64,000 nt of DNA, from the NCBI GenBank assembly GCA_002709235.1, contig PAQI01000011.1, positions 102,656 to 166,655 of the forward strand, given 5' to 3'. This DNA comes from Hirschia sp. (GTDB lineage Bacteria > Pseudomonadota > Alphaproteobacteria > Caulobacterales > Hyphomonadaceae). The stretch's first letter is position 1. Every line of letters starts with the position of its first letter. Of the stretch, positions 53,380-62,674 are shown piece by piece. The notes beneath the pieces were generated by a model, which was given only the letters and a program-made list of their open reading frames with translations, searched no databases and was not told the DNA's origin. Both the position numbers and the translations under genes were made by a program.

Positions 53380-54318
53380 CTAGCCCTCCGATGATTCCCC
53401 GATGATCCGCACGGCCATATGGGCATCGTCGATAAAGCCCTTCACCCGCATGGCATTGGCCCCCAGATCCGACAGGCCAACGCGCGATACAGACCGGATA
53501 TCAATACGCGATCCGGCCACGCCCTGCGGTGTCACCCTGATCACGATATCATCGGTGAAGCCAAACCATGTCGATGTGGATGTCGCATGGATCCTGCCCG
53601 CCTGTTCATCAACGGACTGGATGGTCCAGCCCTGTTTCTGGGCCACGCCTTCGGCAAATTCCAGGATCACTTCGGGCGGGGCCTCCACTAGCAGCGGCTT
53701 GATATCCGGATAGGCCTGCTTTTGCAGGTCCGCCACACGCTCACCGACAAGATCCGGCCATCGGCCAGCGGCAGCATCGGAGACCACAGGGTCCGCCAGC
53801 ACATCATTCCAGCCATTGGCCTCACGCAGGGCGATATTGGTCTCCGGCAGGCTGATCGGGCGCGACCAGTCGGTCTGCACATCATGGATCGGCGGCAATT
53901 CCATCGCCACGCTTAGCTTGCCCTTCATCCAACCCAGCATCAGTAGCGGGATCAACACCGCCACCAGCGCCAGGATAATTCCACGGCGTGGTGGTCGAAT
54001 CGCGGTGAGCACCAGACTGATCACCCCCATCGCCAGGGCACACATGAGCAGGATCGGCCCCCACTGGAACGACATCACACCCAGTCCGAATGTGTATTCC
54101 CACAATCCAAAGCGCGTTCCCAATGCGGCCACAGCGAAAAATACCGGACACAGCAGCGCCAGCGTAAAGGCCAGCCGCAGCGACCATTTCTGTTCAGGTT
54201 TCAAGGGCTCGCGCGGCGGTGGCGGCGGCGCATTGCCAAACTGCCCGGCCCGATCCGCCTCCATCGCTTCGAATTTCGATTGAGCGTCGCCTGCTGGATC
54301 GTCTGGTGTGAGTGTCAT
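53380..54318 (-). CDS. DUF1499 domain membrane protein
   Basis: 312 residues from ATG 54318 (AAGGAA ten bases upstream). Four TM helices (about 50-75, 80-105, 108-125, 130-150) precede a soluble DUF1499 domain: PPIHDVQTDWSRP, then TSTSTWFGFTDDIVIRVTPQ and GSRIDIRSVSRVGLSDLGANA. The family is widespread in alphaproteobacteria and plants, with no known function. Its start lies beyond the end of the acyl-CoA ligase gene. Confidence 0.92.
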   Translation of the reverse strand: MTLTPDDPAGDAQSKFEAMEADRAGQFGNAPPPPPREPLKPEQKWSLRLAFTLALLCPVFFAVAALGTRFGLWEYTFGLGVMSFQWGPILLMCALAMGVISLVLTAIRPPRRGIILALVAVLIPLLMLGWMKGKLSVAMELPPIHDVQTDWSRPISLPETNIALREANGWNDVLADPVVSDAAAGRWPDLVGERVADLQKQAYPDIKPLLVEAPPEVILEFAEGVAQKQGWTIQSVDEQAGRIHATSTSTWFGFTDDIVIRVTPQGVAGSRIDIRSVSRVGLSDLGANAMRVKGFIDDAHMAVRIIGESSEG

Positions 54319-54382
54319 CGCTGATTGTATTCCTTGCACAGCATCAAGGCTGCGCCTGCCTGCATCAATGAAAGGGCGTATC

Positions 54383-56017
54383 TCAAGCCGTTGGAAACTT
54401 GTAGTCCCTGAAAGTTTCCCTCAGGGCCAACTTGTTGATTTTTCCCGTGGCGCCAAGTGGAATTTCGTTCACAAACACCACATCGTCGGGAACCTGCCAT
54501 TTGGCGACATGCTGACCAATCAACGCCAACAGCTCTTCAGGCGCAACCGAACAGTCCTGTTTCAGCTGCACGATCAGCAAGGGGCGCTCATCCCATTTGG
54601 GGTGCGCCACGCCGATCACCGCCGCATTTGCCACGGCTTCATGGCCAACCGCGATATTTTCCAGCTCAATGGACGAAATCCACTCTCCGCCCGATTTGAT
54701 CACATCCTTGGCCCGGTCAGTGATCTGCATGAAGCCATAGCGGTCTATATTGGCAACATCACTGGTATCAAACCAACCATTCTCATCGAGTATATTGCCG
54801 CCCACATCCTTGTAATAGGATGCTGCAATCGCACAGCCCCGGATCATAAGATGTCCGGAAGATTTCCCGTCGCGAGGCAGTTGCCGGCCTGCATCATCCA
54901 CCACATTGAGCTCGGCACCGAACAGTGCGCGTCCCTGCTTGAGCTTGACCTTTATCTTCTCCTCGAACGGCAGGTCCTTGGTTTCCGGTGACATCGCGCA
55001 ATAGCTGCCTAGCGGGCTGGTCTCTGTCATGCCCCAGCCATGATCCACCTGTACGTCATACTTACCTTCGAACAGACGGATGATATTTTCAGGCACAGCC
55101 GATCCGCCAATGGTCACCCTTTTCAGATGTGGCAGCATCTTGCCGGACTGCTCCAGATATTCAGCGAGCATCATCCACACTGTCGGTACGGCGGCCGAAT
55201 AGGTCACTTTTTCCGCATCCAGCAATTCATAGACGGATTCACCATCCAGCTGCGCACCGGGCATCACGATCGTTGACCCCGCGATCGGCAGGGAAAAGAC
55301 CAGCCCCCAGCAATTTGCATGAAACATCGGCACGATCGGCAAGACCACATCGCTGGCCCCCACACCCATCGCATCCACATGCTGGCTTATCAGCGAGTGC
55401 AGCACATTGGAGCGGTGCGAATAGAGCACGCCCTTGGGATCGCCCGTCGTGCCGGAGGTATAGCAAAGCCCGCAAGCCGTGTTTTCGTCAAACCCACCCC
55501 AAGTCACGCCTGCCCCGCTCATGCCCGACAGGAAGGCCTCATTGGAGATCAGATTCGGCAGTTTCGTGCTTTCCGGCAGCATGCTGTCATCGCCATACAT
55601 GACGAATGTCTCGACCGTGGGCAGCTTGTCGGCAATCGCTTCCAGCAAGGGCAGGAAGGTAACATCGAAAAACATCATGCGATCTTCGGCATGATTGATG
55701 ATCCACACGAGTTGCTCGGGATAAAGACGCGGGTTCAGCGTATGCAGCACGCTGCCGATGCCCATGGTCCCATACCAGGTTTCCATGTGATCACCTGAAT
55801 TCCAGGCCAGCGTGCCGATCCGATCTCCCAGCTTGACGCCCCGAGCCAGCAAGGCTTCGGAGACTTTTCGGGCCCGCACACGGATATCCGCATAAGTAGT
55901 CCGTACAATGGGTCCGGCAACACTGCGGCTGATGATCTCTCGCGTTCCGTGATTGATCGCAGCGTGATCCAGTATCTTGTCGACCGTCAGCGGCCAATCC
56001 TGCATTCGACCCAGCAT
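54383..56017 (-). CDS. Fatty acyl-CoA ligase (AMP-binding)
   Basis: 544 residues from ATG 56017, set by GGGAGG eight bases upstream; 49 further in-frame codons upstream look non-coding. The adenylation motifs are [23 protein letters not shown], and the C-terminal Lys in [12 protein letters not shown]. The layout fits medium/long-chain acyl-CoA synthetases of the AlkK-like group, which activate fatty acids with ATP and CoA for beta-oxidation. Divergent from the GDPD lipoprotein gene. Confidence 0.94.
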   Translation of the reverse strand: MLGRMQDWPLTVDKILDHAAINHGTREIISRSVAGPIVRTTYADIRVRARKVSEALLARGVKLGDRIGTLAWNSGDHMETWYGTMGIGSVLHTLNPRLYPEQLVWIINHAEDRMMFFDVTFLPLLEAIADKLPTVETFVMYGDDSMLPESTKLPNLISNEAFLSGMSGAGVTWGGFDENTACGLCYTSGTTGDPKGVLYSHRSNVLHSLISQHVDAMGVGASDVVLPIVPMFHANCWGLVFSLPIAGSTIVMPGAQLDGESVYELLDAEKVTYSAAVPTVWMMLAEYLEQSGKMLPHLKRVTIGGSAVPENIIRLFEGKYDVQVDHGWGMTETSPLGSYCAMSPETKDLPFEEKIKVKLKQGRALFGAELNVVDDAGRQLPRDGKSSGHLMIRGCAIAASYYKDVGGNILDENGWFDTSDVANIDRYGFMQITDRAKDVIKSGGEWISSIELENIAVGHEAVANAAVIGVAHPKWDERPLLIVQLKQDCSVAPEELLALIGQHVAKWQVPDDVVFVNEIPLGATGKINKLALRETFRDYKFPTA

Positions 56018-56156
56018 TCGTGAATCCTCCCATTCTGCTTGTGTTTTTTCCTGAGTTGTCCACGTTTTGGCGGGTTCCACAACCTGTCTAAAACTCCTAA
56101 ACCTCATTCTCGATTTCATTTTCGCGTGACCACAAAGATGCGAGGGACAGACCATC

Positions 56157-57155
56157 ATGCTCAAGACAACGCTTCGCTACGCCATTCCGCTGCTGCTTGC
56201 CGCCAGCGTGACAGCATGCTCGCGCGATGCCGACCCGGTTGAGACCGCCAGCACCGAAGCTTCTCCACCCGCCTCGGTCGAGACAGTTCCCACACCGGCA
56301 AACACGCAGGACCTCAAGCCATTGGTCCGTTCCACCGCCCTTCCTGCCAAGATGGATTGCGTGCGCGAGATCGGCGCACTTGCCGCCGCCCACCGTGGCG
56401 GCCCGCGTCGTGGCTTTCCCGAGAACGCGCTGGAAACGCTGGAGGAAAGCTATAAGCGCGGCACGCGGATCTTCGAGATCGATATCGCCGAATCAAAAGA
56501 TGGCGTGCTGTTCCTGATGCATGACGTCGAACTCGATCGTACCACGACCGGCAAGGGCGTGGCGCGCGAGATGGACTGGTCGGATCTGTCCACCCTCAAC
56601 CTCACCGCCAATGGCGAAGACACCGCCTTTCTCATCCCCACCCTGCGCCAGACGCTCGACTGGGCCGTCGCCAACAACGCCATTGTCGAACTCGACAAGA
56701 AACGCTCCACCGAGTTTGCCACGATCATCAAGGCCGTGCGCGAGGCTGATGCGACAAACAATGTCATCCTGATCACCTACACCTATGATCAGGCCGAAGA
56801 TGTCGCCGAACTGGCGCCCGACATGATGATGACCGCCACCGTCGAGGATCCGTCCGATCTTGAAGAGCTGATACGCCGCGGCGTGAAGCTGGAAAACCTG
56901 ATCGCCTGGACCGGCACGAGCACTCCCAATCCCGGCCTGTGGCTGGACCTGAAGGCACGCGGCGTTGAAGTCGCGTTTGGTACGCTGGGCCGCCGCAATG
57001 AACGCCTCGATGATCAGTATTGGGCCGATGATGACGGCACAGAATACAATGTCCTGGAAAACAATGGTGTGACCATGATCGCCACGGACTATTCGGACAA
57101 GGTCACCCGCCAGCTCACCAATGACGACATCGCCATCAAGGCCTGCGGTTTCTAG
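56157..57155 (+). CDS. Glycerophosphodiester phosphodiesterase, lipoprotein
   Basis: 332 residues. Lipobox SVTAC gives lipid Cys21; a Thr/Pro/Ala-rich linker follows (to about 60). The GDPD domain has H79-R80 (AHRGG), E90 (PENALET), E107/D109 (FEIDIAESKDG) and H122 (MHDVELDRTT), the full metal and catalytic set. It would cleave glycerophosphodiesters from phospholipid breakdown in the envelope. Lipoprotein forms are common in marine alphaproteobacteria. Confidence 0.94.
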   Translation: MLKTTLRYAIPLLLAASVTACSRDADPVETASTEASPPASVETVPTPANTQDLKPLVRSTALPAKMDCVREIGALAAAHRGGPRRGFPENALETLEESYKRGTRIFEIDIAESKDGVLFLMHDVELDRTTTGKGVAREMDWSDLSTLNLTANGEDTAFLIPTLRQTLDWAVANNAIVELDKKRSTEFATIIKAVREADATNNVILITYTYDQAEDVAELAPDMMMTATVEDPSDLEELIRRGVKLENLIAWTGTSTPNPGLWLDLKARGVEVAFGTLGRRNERLDDQYWADDDGTEYNVLENNGVTMIATDYSDKVTRQLTNDDIAIKACGF

Positions 57156-57255
57156 GTCAGGCTTTCCTTGTCGTCCCACAATCAGGACATGGCCTCAAAA
57201 TAGGCGTCGGAATGTGGGTCTTCTCTAAGGACAGGCCCCGATCGGCCTCGCCCTC

Positions 57256-57291
57256 CACACTGAAAGCTACCGACACACTGAAAGCTACCGA
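57256..57291. repeat. Tandem duplication of 18 bp
   Basis: CACACTGAAAGCTACCGA occurs twice head to tail (57256-57273, 57274-57291) in the gap between two converging genes. A low-GC block with the dyad ATATAC-AAAA-GTATAT (57293-57308) follows directly. No gene or mobile element end was found. Confidence 0.85.
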
Positions 57292-57349
57292 AATATACAA
57301 AAGTATATCGAAGTATAAGGCCATATGCATAGATCTTGATATACTGCTC

Positions 57350-58780
57350 TCACCCCACATCCACCATCCGGCCAGGGTTCATCCGGTTGTCCGGGTCCAG
57401 GGCGCGTTTGACGGCGCGTAGCATGTCCAGCTCCACCGGTGAGATACGCGCCGCGAGGTCATCGCGCTTTTGCAGGCCGATGCCGTGCTCGGCAGATATC
57501 GACCCGTTCATCTGACAGACGAGATCATGAATGGCCCCGGTCAGTGCCTTGCCGAACTGCTTGACGAACTGCGTGTCATCCATGCCGACGGGCGGAGCAA
57601 CATTATAGTGCAGATTGCCATCACCAACATGGCCGAACGCGATCAGATTGGCATCCGGTGCAATCGCCTGCACCAGCTTGCCGCCGCGCTCCAGAAAGGC
57701 TGGAATGGATGAGACCGGCACGGATATATCATGCTTGACCGCCCGCCCGAACGCCTTTTCGGCCAGCGGCAGGCTCTCGCGGATATGCCAGATATCGCGC
57801 GCCTGCGCCTCGTTCTGCGCCAGCACGCCGTCAGACGCAAACCCACGCTCAAACGCCTGTTCCAGCATGGATTGCATCAGCTCGGACGCCCCCTCCTTGC
57901 GCGAGAATGACACCTCCATCAGCACATACCAGTCCGCACCCGCATCAGGCAGCGGATCCCGCATCTGGCTGAACTCCTCCATCACGAAATCCACGCCGAT
58001 ACGCGGCATCAGCTCGAAGCTGGAGACTGCCCCGCCGGTTTCCTGACGCGCCATCGCCAGCAATTCCACCGCCGCCTGCGGGCTCTCCACCGCCAGCCAC
58101 GCCACAGCCTTCACCGCCGGTTGCGGATAGAGCTTGAGCGTCGCCGCCGTCACCACGCCCAGCGTGCCTTCGCCGCCAATGAACAGCTGCTTGAGGTCAT
58201 AGGCCGTATTGTCCTTGCGCAGCGCGGTCAGCCCGTTCCAGATCCGCCCATCGGGCAACACAGCCTCGATCCCCATCACCAGGTCACGCATCATGCCATA
58301 GCGCAGCACATTCACTCCGCCTGCATTGGTCGAGATCAGTCCACCAATCTGCGCCTGGCCTTCCGATGCCAGCGACAGGGGAAACAACCGCCCCGCCCCT
58401 TCGGCGGCCGCCTGCACATCCGCCAGGATCACACCGGCCTCGACGGTCAGGGAGTCATTGAGCGGATCAATATCGCGGATCGCCTTCATGCGGGCGGTAC
58501 TGATCACCACCTCGCCATGCGCCAGCCCACCCAGCACCAGCCCGCTATTGCCGCCCTGCGGGGTGATCGCCACGCCATGCTCTGCGCACAGGATCATGAA
58601 GCGCGCGCATTCATCCGTGCTGGCCGGACGCGCAACCATGGGAGACTGGCCCGTCTCCCGGCCACGCCAATCCTCGACATAGGGTGTAATATCCTCAGGT
58701 GCCGTCAGGCATCCGCGGGGGCCAAGGATCTCCAGCGCCGCGCGCAGGAAGGTTTCGGAGAGGTCTGCTGTCTGGCTCAT
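57350..58780 (-). CDS. FAD-linked D-2-hydroxyacid dehydrogenase (GlcD/D-2HGDH type)
   Basis: 476 residues. The FAD-binding PCMH domain is seen in GVAITPQGGNSGLVLGG, LSLASEGQAQIGGLISTNAGGVNVLRYG and GTLGVVTAATLKLYPQP; the C-terminal FAD-oxidase domain has GHVGDGNLHYNV and SAEHGIGLQKRD. It oxidises D-2-hydroxyacids such as D-2-hydroxyglutarate or D-lactate and passes electrons to the quinone pool or a flavoprotein. Substrate cannot be fixed from motifs. Confidence 0.93.
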   Translation of the reverse strand: MSQTADLSETFLRAALEILGPRGCLTAPEDITPYVEDWRGRETGQSPMVARPASTDECARFMILCAEHGVAITPQGGNSGLVLGGLAHGEVVISTARMKAIRDIDPLNDSLTVEAGVILADVQAAAEGAGRLFPLSLASEGQAQIGGLISTNAGGVNVLRYGMMRDLVMGIEAVLPDGRIWNGLTALRKDNTAYDLKQLFIGGEGTLGVVTAATLKLYPQPAVKAVAWLAVESPQAAVELLAMARQETGGAVSSFELMPRIGVDFVMEEFSQMRDPLPDAGADWYVLMEVSFSRKEGASELMQSMLEQAFERGFASDGVLAQNEAQARDIWHIRESLPLAEKAFGRAVKHDISVPVSSIPAFLERGGKLVQAIAPDANLIAFGHVGDGNLHYNVAPPVGMDDTQFVKQFGKALTGAIHDLVCQMNGSISAEHGIGLQKRDDLAARISPVELDMLRAVKRALDPDNRMNPGRMVDVG

Positions 58781-58815
58781 GAGCGTTCATCGCTCAGTCC
58801 CGGCTTCTTTTCAAG

Positions 58816-59271
58816 TCAGCCCACTGGTTCCTTCGCGCCCGGACAGGACTGAACATCATGCTCGACCTCCAATGCCTTGTAGACACCTTCCGGTCCGCCC
58901 CAGAATGTGTATCCGGCAGCAGTGCGGCTTACCTTGAAACAGACCGGTGATTGGTAATCCATGTGCTCATAGGCAAAACAGGCCAGGCCCTGAGTGGTGA
59001 CGGTCAGGCGGCCATGCATCTGCATGCCATCCAGCCGATAGATGGTTTCCCCTTCAGGATTGATGCACTCGCTCCAGCGCGAATTTGTCGTTGCTGCAAC
59101 GCCCTGCATGGTTACGCCATAGAGTTCATTGCGGATCTCCTCAGACGACATGACCGCAGCGACGCTCTGGCTGCTTTCAGCCAGTGCAAATTGCGACGCG
59201 CCCAGACCTGCCCCAAGCCAAAGACCTGTTCCCAGAACAAGAAACCGTTTGACCATTCCAGGATATTTCAT
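58816..59271 (-). CDS. Small secreted protein, possibly DUF995-like
   Basis: About 151 residues from ATG 59271; GTG at 59280 and ATG at 59256 are close alternatives, and all give the same mature protein after a signal peptide ending near FALA. The rest has four Cys (SECINP, LACFAY, PVCFKV, QSCPG), likely two disulfides. EEIRNELYGVTMQGV at its start recalls DUF995-type periplasmic proteins, but I am not sure. It begins 35 bp after the FAD dehydrogenase gene in genome order but is transcribed toward it. Confidence 0.65.
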   Translation of the reverse strand: MKYPGMVKRFLVLGTGLWLGAGLGASQFALAESSQSVAAVMSSEEIRNELYGVTMQGVAATTNSRWSECINPEGETIYRLDGMQMHGRLTVTTQGLACFAYEHMDYQSPVCFKVSRTAAGYTFWGGPEGVYKALEVEHDVQSCPGAKEPVG

Positions 59272-59280
59272 TGCAACCAC

Positions 59281-59610
59281 TCAACACATCTACACGCCAT
59301 TCATACGCCAGCCATCACGTCTGGCGCGTCCCGCCCGGTCTTACCAAAGCCCGGCCAGGCATGCTGGGTCAAGCAGCATTCAGGCCGAAAATGTCCGATC
59401 AAACATGATATTTTCGACACACTTCCAGACCAGAAAAAGCGAAACATGCAACGACTTGCCATGTTAACCATTATTTACTTGAAAGACACCGCCACCAAAC
59501 GCACCAGAACTATTCCCAAAGCAGGCAAAAAAGCCCATATCTGCCGCAATGGGTCGCGCCATCTTGTGTGATGACAGATTCCGAGCCGAAATGATGGTTA
59601 ACGAGATTTG
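59281..59610. other. Gap between two divergent small secreted-protein genes
   Basis: 330 bp without a convincing gene. It must contain two promoters; a CtrA-like box with one mismatch is at 59464-59478, which chance alone can explain. Nothing else seen. Confidence 0.4.
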
Positions 59611-60006
59611 ATGACGATACGCCTGTCCCATCTTCTATGTGCGATACTGGCCATTACCTGTGCGGTGAATGCTGCGCCACCTGTCAGCCATGCACAGGAG
59701 GATAGCCGCTATCTCACCCAGAAGCGCGATCTGGCTGGCCTGCTCGGCCAGGTGCATTTCATCCGCACGGTCTGTAATGGCGAAGGTGATCAGTACTGGC
59801 GCAATTTCATGCGCGATTTCCTGGAGCTGGAAGCTGTCAATGAAAGTCGCCGCTCCCTTTTCGTGAAGGCGTTCAATCACGGCTATCGCTATCAAAGCCG
59901 CCAGCTGACGCAGGGATGCTCCGCCAGCGCGGTGCAGATCGAGATTGCGCTCGCCCAGGAAGGTCGCCGTCTCGCCGAACGCATCGCCACCGGATATCTG
60001 AACTGA
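59611..60006 (+). CDS. TIGR02301 family secreted protein
   Basis: 131 residues. Signal peptide ending after SHA (about 28). The mature part SRYLTQKRDLAGLLGQVHFIR, then CNGEGDQYWRNFM and the FNHGYR region with a Cys matches TIGR02301, a conserved alphaproteobacterial family of unknown role. Starts at ATG 59611 after ACGAG. Convergent with the K+ channel. Confidence 0.9.
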   Translation: MTIRLSHLLCAILAITCAVNAAPPVSHAQEDSRYLTQKRDLAGLLGQVHFIRTVCNGEGDQYWRNFMRDFLELEAVNESRRSLFVKAFNHGYRYQSRQLTQGCSASAVQIEIALAQEGRRLAERIATGYLN

Positions 60007-60030
60007 CAATTTGCCGAAATTCCTGATCGC

Positions 60031-60095
60031 GGCCCCACGAAGAGAAAAGTGGGGGCGACGGATCGAATGAGGGGGGAATTTCGAACCGTCGCCCC
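60031..60095. other. Two overlapping, mutually exclusive hairpins
   Basis: One stem pairs GCCCCAC (60032-60038) with GTGGGGGC (60049-60056). The other pairs GGGGCGACGG (60052-60061) with CCGTCGCCCC (60086-60095), extended by TCGAA/TTCGA. They share 60052-60056, so only one can form at a time. They lie in the 297-bp gap between two convergent genes (60007-60303), which has no other feature I can name. No T tract follows either one. Confidence 0.5.
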
Positions 60096-60303
60096 GCAGA
60101 AAACGCAGCAGCGCCATGTCGGAACGCTCGCGCTGACCGGTCAGGGTCGTTTGCAGGGGGGAAAGACCACCAGTCGTTCAGCGACGGCAATCGCCTAGTA
60201 GGGGCAGAAGCGAAATGCCGTCATAAATTGCTGAAACGCGTTTTCCTGCGTTTTCTGAATATGTAACGAGCAAGGCAAACGCATCCGTCGCCGATTGGTT
60301 CGA

Positions 60304-61164
60304 TTATTTTGATTTTTTTTGTCGAGACGCAGCCCTGCTTGCAACCGTGGCGGGTTCAGGCTCGGTTTCCGTTGCCTCGACAGGCTTGAGAATTGTCCCA
60401 CAGCGCTTGCAGTGAACCGCATCATGATCATGCAAAATCAGGCCGCAACCCTCGCATTTTGACGACACCCGCTCATCATCCGTCACAATGGATTGCAGCA
60501 TGCGCACAAACAGCGTCAGCCCCAGCAGCATCACCACGATCGACAAAACCCTGCCGCCCTCGCCCTGCAACAAGACATCGCCATAGCCGGTCGTCGTCAG
60601 GCTGGTCACGGTGAAATAGAGCGCATCCAGCTGGTTGTGGATCTGGCTGTCCGGCCGCCCCACCTGGTTCACATAGACCAGCGCCGACATGATGAAGAGG
60701 AACACAACGAAATTCGTCACCCGGTCGATGACCGTGCGGTGTCGGTCGATAAAGGTCGACACGCTCTTCAACCGGCGCAGGAAAGTAAAGGCGCGCAGGA
60801 TACGGATAATACGCAGGATCCGCAGGAAGGTCAGGTTCTCGAACAGGACCGGCGCAACCAGCGTGATCACCACGAACACATCGGCAATATTGTGCAGCTT
60901 CCGGAAGAATTTCGGCTTGCTCTCGGCAATGTAGAACCGCGCGGCAAAATCCAGCGTGATATAGATCGCGATGATGATGTCGAAATTGACCCACCAGGAT
61001 TCATGCAATGCTCCGCGCCAGGAATGGAACGGTTCCCACATGAAGAACGCAATGGAGATGAAATCGAAGATCAGCAGAGACCATCTGAACAGGAATGGCC
61101 CCTTGCCCTCGCCTTCATAGAGCCAGAACAGCGCCCGGTTCAGGCCCTTGCGCCTTTCCCTCAT
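60304..61164 (-). CDS. Voltage-gated potassium channel with C-terminal zinc ribbon
   Basis: 286 residues, six TM helices: S4 with regularly spaced Arg (RILRIIRILRAFTFLRR, about 115-131), and the selectivity filter TTTGYGDV (T192-G193-Y194-G195-D196). The cytoplasmic tail has a zinc-ribbon-like pair of Cys knuckles, C237/C240 and C252/C255, with His residues in between, and a Lys-rich end. It would pass K+ on depolarisation; the ribbon may sense metal or redox state. Start overlaps the end of the dihydroorotase gene (ATGA). Confidence 0.92.
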   Translation of the reverse strand: MRERRKGLNRALFWLYEGEGKGPFLFRWSLLIFDFISIAFFMWEPFHSWRGALHESWWVNFDIIIAIYITLDFAARFYIAESKPKFFRKLHNIADVFVVITLVAPVLFENLTFLRILRIIRILRAFTFLRRLKSVSTFIDRHRTVIDRVTNFVVFLFIMSALVYVNQVGRPDSQIHNQLDALYFTVTSLTTTGYGDVLLQGEGGRVLSIVVMLLGLTLFVRMLQSIVTDDERVSSKCEGCGLILHDHDAVHCKRCGTILKPVEATETEPEPATVASRAASRQKKSK

Positions 61165-62492
61165 GCACCGGTCTCCAGAAAGCGCACAGGCTCTCCCAGC
61201 GACGGGCCAACCAGCTCATCATCCCGCATCACGATATTGCCGCGAATGATCGTCGCCACGGCCCAGGCCTTTGCCTCGAACCCATCATAGGGTGTCCATT
61301 CGCATTTGGAGGCGATCCAGTCATGCGTGATGGTCCGTTTGGCCTTCATGTCGACCACCGTGAAATCGGCGTCATAGCCCTCGGCGATCCGGCCCTTGCC
61401 CGCCATGTTGAAGATACGCTGCGGCCCGGATGACGTCAGCTCGACAAAGCGTTGCAGGCTCAGCTTGCCATTGGCCACATGCGTCAGCATCACCGGCACC
61501 AGTGTCTGCACGCCGGGCATGCCGGACGGGCTGGCCGGATAGGGCCGCGCCTTTTCCTCCTTGGAATGGGGCGCATGGTCAGAGCCCAGCACATCCACAA
61601 TCCCGGCATTGACCGCCGCCAGCACAGCATCCACATGGCGCTGCTCACGGATGGGCGGGTTCATCTGGGCATAGCCCTTCAGCTCGATATAGGCCTGCGG
61701 CGCCACCAGCGTCATGTGCTGGGGCGTGGCCTCCACGCTGGCCAGATCCTTGTGCCGGGCGAGAATCTCCATCTCCTCGGCAGTCGTCACATGCAGCACA
61801 TGGATGCGCTTGCGGGTCTTTTCCGCCAGCCGCAACAGGCGCTTGGTCGACATGATCGCCGCTTCGGCATCGCGCACTTCCGGGTGGCTGGTCCAGTCAC
61901 CCGTGCGGGCCAGGTCACGCCGATCCGCCAGCCGGTATTCATCCTCGGAGTGAAACGCCGCCCGCCGCGTGATCGCGTTCAGCACAGCTTCCACGCCTGC
62001 ATCATCCTCGACCAGCAATGATCCCGTGGATGCGCCCATGAACACCTTCACACCGCAACAGCCCTTCATGCGCTCCATCTCGGGCAGCAGGGCGGTATTC
62101 TCATGCGTCGCGCCGGCATAGAAGGCGTGGTCCACATGCATGCGATTGGCAGCACGCGCCAGCTTGTCGAGCATCATATCAGGTGTTGTCGTGGTCGGAT
62201 TGGTATTGGGCATCTCGAACACCGCCACCACACCGCCCAACGCCGCCGCACGCGATCCGCTCTCAAGGTCTTCCTTGTATTCATTACCCGGCTCACGAAA
62301 ATGCACCTGACTGTCGATCACACCCGGCAACACGGTCAGCCCGGTACAATCAACCAGTTCGCCCGCCTGCTCCGCCGCGATAGAGCCAATCTTCATGATC
62401 TTTCCGCCCGACACCCCGATATCGGCGCTGATCTCGCCACCTGGCGTGAATACGGTTCCATTTTTCAGGACGAGGTCGAATGTATCAGTCAT
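61161..62492 (-). CDS. pyrC: Dihydroorotase-like amidohydrolase
   Basis: 443 residues from ATG 62492 (GGAG seven bases upstream). Class I dihydroorotase/allantoinase fold: IDSQVHFREPGNEYKEDLESG, GVKVFMGASTG, HVLHVTTAEEM and LGSDHAPHSKEEK. The first His of the metal-binding HxH is Gln62 here (SQVH), while the other ligands and the Asp before HAPH are kept. The pathway role (pyrimidine synthesis) is by family name; an allantoinase or hydantoinase activity cannot be ruled out. Overlaps the K+ channel gene downstream. Confidence 0.85.
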   Translation of the reverse strand: MTDTFDLVLKNGTVFTPGGEISADIGVSGGKIMKIGSIAAEQAGELVDCTGLTVLPGVIDSQVHFREPGNEYKEDLESGSRAAALGGVVAVFEMPNTNPTTTTPDMMLDKLARAANRMHVDHAFYAGATHENTALLPEMERMKGCCGVKVFMGASTGSLLVEDDAGVEAVLNAITRRAAFHSEDEYRLADRRDLARTGDWTSHPEVRDAEAAIMSTKRLLRLAEKTRKRIHVLHVTTAEEMEILARHKDLASVEATPQHMTLVAPQAYIELKGYAQMNPPIREQRHVDAVLAAVNAGIVDVLGSDHAPHSKEEKARPYPASPSGMPGVQTLVPVMLTHVANGKLSLQRFVELTSSGPQRIFNMAGKGRIAEGYDADFTVVDMKAKRTITHDWIASKCEWTPYDGFEAKAWAVATIIRGNIVMRDDELVGPSLGEPVRFLETGA

Positions 62493-62674
62493 GCGCAATC
62501 TCCATTGCCGTTTTGATAGGATGAAAGCAGCGCCAAGTCACCACAGGGCGGTGCACCAATCACCCGATTGCCGCCATCAAATCAGTTGCATGCACAGGAT
62601 CTGGTGATGAATAATCATCACTTCACCACCCCGGGGGCATAGCCAGCCATGAAAAATCACTTATCTCTAGCTGC

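Noticed and set aside
57157..57360. Short minus-strand frame with a CPDCG motif in the AT-rich gap
   Set aside because: No ribosome site, starts in low-complexity DNA and the CxxC alone is not enough.
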